Below, in pieces: positions 29,710 to 32,412 of a stretch of DNA of 32,412 nt. Where the stretch lies: the IMG/VR virus record IMGVR_UViG_3300049914_000192, positions 1-32,412 of that record; one strand, given 5' to 3'. The DNA is from a virus. The notes under the pieces were generated by a model that was given only the letters and a program-made list of their open reading frames with translations, was not told the DNA's origin and ran no database searches. The first letter of the stretch is position 1, and the number at the start of each line of letters is the position of its first letter. The position numbers were made by a program, and so were the translations under genes.

Positions 29710-30300
29710 CTAATGCTTATGCAGAAGAAGCGACGCAGCCTCGCCTTTCTTCCAGCAAGCCCTGCACGAGTCGCACCTTCCCTTACAGACCATCGCATCC
29801 TTCGGTGCTCGCTCATCCCCTTCGATGTAAGCAACCCCCGTAAACCCCGCAGCAGTAAGAACCGCCCTGCTTGGCATCTCAGCTCCAATCCACGCCGAGA
29901 AGAACACCCTCAGATTCTCCCTCTTCTCCCAAACATACTCCGTTCGTTTCGTGAAGACGAGGAAGCTTGTCTCAGGGAAGCACACCGCCATATCTTCCAT
30001 GCCCCTCTGATACTCCTTATTCGGTATATCTCCACTCACGTGCCACCTGAAAAACTTTGGTTTATTCTCCTCCAGCCAGTCAAGCACGCTCTCCATAAAC
30101 CCCTGCGGATCATTCATCGCGAACGCCGTGTTATCCATCCACGCCTTCACAACCGTTGTCGGGTACGCCAGTTTCCTTGCATAGCAATCTACCACGCAGG
30201 GTACCCCTTGCGGACAGGTCACAATCGGAAGAAGACTAACATTCGCCGTCTTTCCAATCTTCGTGTTTCCTACGCTCACATGCAGCCTGTCACTCAGCAT
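29710..30300 (-). CDS. GP88-like cysteine-rich phage protein (196 aa)
   Basis: I prefer the ATG at 30300 (MLSDRLHVSVGNTKIG), nine bases after GGAGG, over an in-frame TTG two codons earlier. The N-terminus shows the GP88 family pattern: GNTKIGKTANVSLLP, then C-P-x-G-x-x-C-x-x-x-C-Y-A (Cys29, Cys35, Cys39). The middle contains WHVSGDIPNKEYQRGMEDMAV and FLVFTKRTEYVWEKRENL. The C-terminus has Cys172, Cys176, Cys179 and Cys182. The clusters suggest metal or iron-sulphur binding. The activity of the family is not established to my knowledge. The start overlaps the upstream gene's end by 11 bases. Confidence 0.7.
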   Translation of the reverse strand: MLSDRLHVSVGNTKIGKTANVSLLPIVTCPQGVPCVVDCYARKLAYPTTVVKAWMDNTAFAMNDPQGFMESVLDWLEENKPKFFRWHVSGDIPNKEYQRGMEDMAVCFPETSFLVFTKRTEYVWEKRENLRVFFSAWIGAEMPSRAVLTAAGFTGVAYIEGDERAPKDAMVCKGRCDSCRACWKKGEAASLLLHKH

Positions 30301-30718
30301 TTTCAATTTCCTCCGCCTTCACACTCTCCAGCCCTCCCGAAAAGACCATCTTCATCCTCTCAAGCTCCGGCTTGTCCCAAAAGCCGCTACTTGGTACGAA
30401 GATTTCCAGGATCCACCTCGGCTTCTCATCAAAACTTCCATTCTTCTTGTTAATCAACTTCAAAACATACAACCACTCGATATCCGAATGAAACTTCATC
30501 GAGCTCTCAGGTTCGAAGCTCCCAGGATCCGTCGCACACACCCGCCCTGCCACCTTCCCAGCCCTCCCCGATTCCCAGTCCTTTGGAGCCGTCTTCCACG
30601 CTTCCAGCAAGAGAGGAATGATCCCCGTCGGGTATCCATCACAGTGATGATACAGCATCACTTCCTGCTCCCAGTCTAACCCTATAGTTTTCACCCAAAC
30701 CTGACATCGTGTGCTCAT
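30290..30718 (-). CDS. Conserved 'MSTRCQ' phage protein (142 aa)
   Basis: ATG at 30718 (MSTRCQVWVKTIG) with AGAGGAG upstream. The N-terminal MSTRCQ, the beta strand with VMLYHHCDGYPTGIIPLLLEAW, and the C-terminal LYVLKLINKK match a family of small phage and bacterial proteins with an MSTRC...HxDGYP signature. No biochemical activity is assigned. The His-Cys-Asp cluster (HHCDGYP) is a plausible active or metal site. A GC palindrome (30732-30748) precedes its ribosome site. Confidence 0.75.
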   Translation of the reverse strand: MSTRCQVWVKTIGLDWEQEVMLYHHCDGYPTGIIPLLLEAWKTAPKDWESGRAGKVAGRVCATDPGSFEPESSMKFHSDIEWLYVLKLINKKNGSFDEKPRWILEIFVPSSGFWDKPELERMKMVFSGGLESVKAEEIENAE

Positions 30719-30731
30719 CTTTTCTCCTCTT

Positions 30732-30748
30732 GCGGGCCTTCAGCCCGC
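30732..30748. repeat. Junction palindrome, TGAAG loop
   Basis: GCGGGC (30732-30737), CTTCA, GCCCGC (30743-30748). It lies in the gap upstream of the MSTRCQ gene, just before its Shine-Dalgarno on the leftward strand. Confidence 0.6.
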
Positions 30749-30796
30749 GGTTTGTGGTTCGCGCCAGACTCGTAAAACCTCTCAACCGTCAAGCCC

Positions 30797-30985
30797 TCAC
30801 CAGGTACGCTTATCTGGTGTGACCCAGAGGGGCACACAAGCCTTTGCATCAACCATCCTTCCATCGAGCCAAGCTTGAGCCTCACGATCCCCACGCTCCC
30901 GCCGCATCTCTTGCAGCTTATGCGCCAGCTTCTTTCGTTGTTCGGCTCTGAAAGAAGCCCGATATCCGCGCCCATTCTTAGGCAT
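30797..30985 (-). CDS. Small basic protein (62 aa)
   Basis: I choose ATG at 30985 (MPKNGRGYRASFRAEQ); AAGGG lies seven bases upstream within a hairpin loop. A competing ORF in another frame (30715-30975) has weaker composition. The product is basic and helical (RKKLAHKLQEMRRERGDREAQAWLDGRM) and ends with a Trp-Val-Thr-Pro motif. Its start overlaps the upstream stop by eight bases. Function unknown; possibly nucleic-acid binding by charge only. Confidence 0.55.
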   Translation of the reverse strand: MPKNGRGYRASFRAEQRKKLAHKLQEMRRERGDREAQAWLDGRMVDAKACVPLWVTPDKRTW

Positions 30986-31277
30986 CACGGAGCCCTTCAC
31001 GCTCCGTCGTAACGGTGAACTCCTCGGTAAGAGCCGCGACCATCGGAGCTTTGGTCTTCGGTATGAGCTTCGAGATCAGCGCTTCCCTGAGCTCCTTCTC
31101 CTTCACGCGTTTGTATGTTTCATGATAGTGAAGCACACCTTCCTTCGCTTCACCCTGGGGTACGATGGTGAACAGCTGCGCTTTCAGCGTCTCCTTCACA
31201 CTCGTTGCTTCCTTCTCAGCTCTTACGGCATCCTTATACGCCGCATAAAGCTCACTTACGCTCATCTTCTTAGACAT
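30978..31277 (-). CDS. Hypothetical helical protein (99 aa)
   Basis: ATG at 31277 (MSKKMSVSELYAAYKDA) with AAGGAG upstream and an eight-base overlap with the preceding gene. It is mostly helical with many Lys/Glu (AVRAEKEATSVKETLKAQLF), a short beta hairpin (EAKEGVLHYHETYKRV) and a C-terminal basic/acidic helix. The pattern resembles small recombination-associated phage proteins in outline, but no motif is diagnostic. Function unknown. Confidence 0.65.
   Translation of the reverse strand: MSKKMSVSELYAAYKDAVRAEKEATSVKETLKAQLFTIVPQGEAKEGVLHYHETYKRVKEKELREALISKLIPKTKAPMVAALTEEFTVTTEREGLRDA
30987..31007. repeat. Junction palindrome before the 62-aa gene start
   Basis: ACGGAGC (30987-30993), 7-base loop CCTTCAC, GCTCCGT (31001-31007). 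On the leftward strand the arm ends one base before ATG (30985) and the loop carries AAGGG. Confidence 0.55.
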
Positions 31278-31599
31278 CGTTAAACTCCTTCTTCTCTTCC
31301 TCTTCGTCCTTTGGGAAGGTTACCACCGCTCCGAGCCACTCTCCATCCGTTATGTTCGGCCACCCATCATTCTCCTCCAGCCAGTCGATGACCTCTTTCC
31401 CCGTCTTCAATCTTTCAGGTACTTCAGCACAGGAAGAAATCTCCTGTCTCAGGTAAACCCTTTGAAACTTTTCTTCTTTCTCGTTATACTTACACTTTGG
31501 GCACACCTCTGGTATCTGCTCTCCCCTTTCAGAGCAGATTATCATCTCAAACCCACACTCCTCACACCGATACACACTGCAGCATGGTTGATATTTCAC
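31270..31599 (-). CDS. Zinc-ribbon protein (109 aa)
   Basis: I place the start at GTG 31599 (VKYQPCCSVYRCEECG); the frame is open further upstream but overlaps the 69-aa gene. Two Cys pairs form a zinc ribbon: C-E-E-C in CEECG and C-P-K-C in EVCPKCKY, 21 residues apart. The second half is acidic (KTGKEVIDWLEENDGWPNITDGEW) with no catalytic motif. The role may be protein or nucleic-acid binding. Its stop overlaps the next start by eight bases. Confidence 0.65.
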   Translation of the reverse strand: MKYQPCCSVYRCEECGFEMIICSERGEQIPEVCPKCKYNEKEEKFQRVYLRQEISSCAEVPERLKTGKEVIDWLEENDGWPNITDGEWLGAVVTFPKDEEEEKKEFNDV

Positions 31600-31603
31600 G
31601 ATT

Positions 31604-31813
31604 TTAGATCCTTTCCACCGTAATTTTGAGAACTTCACCGATAAACATCCTATCCTTCCACGCTCCAACATGACGAACGCCACTCTTTTCCATCGGATCC
31701 ATCCCGGTCACCGCTCGCGACAGCGCGGTGTGAAGATTACTCGCACTCCACACACCATCAACACAATCAAAGGGTTCTCCCTTATTCCCTCTGATGGTTA
31801 TCTTGTAGTTCAC
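31604..31813 (-). CDS. Hypothetical small protein (69 aa)
   Basis: GTG at 31813 overlaps the upstream stop (GTGA, 31810-31813), eight bases after AGGAGG. The product is a compact, mostly beta protein (VNYKITIRGNKGEPFDCVDGVWSAS, FIGEVLKITVERI). It is close to, and probably coupled with, the DUF932-like gene. Function unknown. Confidence 0.65.
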   Translation of the reverse strand: MNYKITIRGNKGEPFDCVDGVWSASNLHTALSRAVTGMDPMEKSGVRHVGAWKDRMFIGEVLKITVERI

Positions 31814-32412
31814 TTCGAGACCTCCTGTACGAGAGCCAGAAGCTGTTCCTTCGCTCTGCTGGTATCCATGATACAGCGCTTGAAGTGAGTCTCCGGGGTG
31901 CGATACGCCCTGAGATGATCCAGATACTCACTCCCCGCACAGTACAGTCCATAAGCCGTCCTACGGTGAGCTTCGCTCACGCTCGCGCTGTCATTCAGGG
32001 TATGAATGACCTGCAAGCGCGCTTCCTGGATGTTAATCTTCACCCTTTCAGAAGTGATCGCCTCCGGAGGAGCAGGTATGAACGCCTCCGTGAAGAGCTT
32101 GACCTGCTCAAAGGTCACGCTTAACACCGCAAGATCCTCAGCAATCTGGCAAAACTCGGAGAACTCCTTCCGAGCGAGACCGAGCGCACTCCTTGCGAAC
32201 TCTATGCGATCCTTCACATTCTTCGTGTGTCGGAAGGTGTAGTTAAGCCCCGTTCTCGCAGCCTCGCTCATCCCCGAGGACATGGTGTTCTCACAAACGG
32301 TCCGAATCGAAGTAACAAAAGCTTTCGCAGCTCCTGTTCCATCATGCGTCGTACTGACATTCACAAACGGCAGGATCGTCGAGTTATCACCCTTGATGGT
32401 TATCGGTTCGTC
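31810..32412 (-). CDS. DUF932-like phage/plasmid protein, C-terminal part (5' end outside window)
   Basis: The frame is open to the window edge (603 bases), so the N-terminus is missing. The segment reading FVNVSTTHDGTGAAKAF, SIRTVCENTM, GLNYTFRHTKNVKDRIEFARSALGLARKEF is the signature of the DUF932 / phage-plasmid-like family. The typical THDGTGA...TSIRVVCxNT...RHTxNVxDRLEEA pattern is clear. The family is common in phages and plasmids, and its function is not settled. The C-terminal approximately 80 residues are helical. Because the family is about 300-350 residues, roughly a third to a half is missing here. Confidence 0.8.
   Translation of the reverse strand, partial: DEPITIKGDNSTILPFVNVSTTHDGTGAAKAFVTSIRTVCENTMSSGMSEAARTGLNYTFRHTKNVKDRIEFARSALGLARKEFSEFCQIAEDLAVLSVTFEQVKLFTEAFIPAPPEAITSERVKINIQEARLQVIHTLNDSASVSEAHRRTAYGLYCAGSEYLDHLRAYRTPETHFKRCIMDTSRAKEQLLALVQEVSK

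Noticed and set aside
30715-30975. 86-codon leftward ORF overlapping the 62-aa gene
   Set aside because: Its C-terminus is made of palindromic DNA and its composition is poorer. The alternative frame has a better start, coupling to the upstream stop and a helical basic product.

Overview
This window is a stretch of a tailed double-stranded DNA phage genome (Caudoviricetes). The particle is most likely short-tailed (podovirus-like). It encodes terminase, portal, scaffold, HK97-type capsid, an adaptor, a beta-propeller-like tail nozzle and three consecutive proteins that look like virion/ejection proteins. There is no tape measure, tail-tube, sheath or baseplate gene. No integrase, repressor, tRNA, rRNA or CRISPR array was seen. 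The host cannot be named from this sequence. Strong purine-rich ribosome binding sites point to an ordinary bacterial host. Both window edges cut through genes.

Layout. Positions 1-1561 hold six short rightward genes of unknown function, tightly packed, ending tail-to-tail (8-base overlap) with the leftward late region. Everything from 1554 to 32412 is leftward. In transcription order the right end (32412 to 29323) is an early/accessory operon: DUF932-like protein (partial), a 69-aa protein, a zinc-ribbon protein, a 99-aa protein, a 62-aa protein, an MSTRCQ-type protein, a GP88-like cysteine-rich protein and a 123-aa protein. A strong intrinsic terminator closes it at 29274-29304. A gene-poor region follows (28558-29273). 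It contains a strikingly symmetric array of eight GTACTAC/GTAGTAC sites, an AT-rich tract and a chain of mutually exclusive inverted repeats. A two-gene mini-operon (80 aa and a previously hidden 58-aa GTG-start gene) comes next and ends in a second intrinsic terminator at 28087-28121.

The late region starts at about 27945 with a candidate extended -10 promoter that would give a nearly leaderless small-terminase message. It runs through small and large terminase, portal, a 112-aa protein overlapping the portal 3' end, scaffold, a 245-aa protein, decoration protein, major capsid protein and a 97-aa capsid-associated protein. An intrinsic terminator (20102-20125) separates this abundant capsid block from the tail genes: two small proteins, a glycosidase-like 471-aa protein, a lectin-like 234-aa protein, a 478-aa fibre-like protein, an FN3 protein, small proteins, an SU10-like adaptor and a 219-aa tail protein. 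A lysis block follows: an XhlA-like membrane protein, an M15 endolysin and three tiny two-helix membrane proteins. The region ends with the tail nozzle and the three ejection-type proteins of 235, 723 and 1860 aa.

The most unusual features are the symmetric GTACTAC array with its neighbouring overlapping inverted repeats, and a set of short GC-rich palindromes at gene junctions. Two junctions have a hairpin lying between a Shine-Dalgarno sequence and its start codon. Two small genes below the usual length cut-off (12175-12354 and 28136-28312) were found by reading the gaps.
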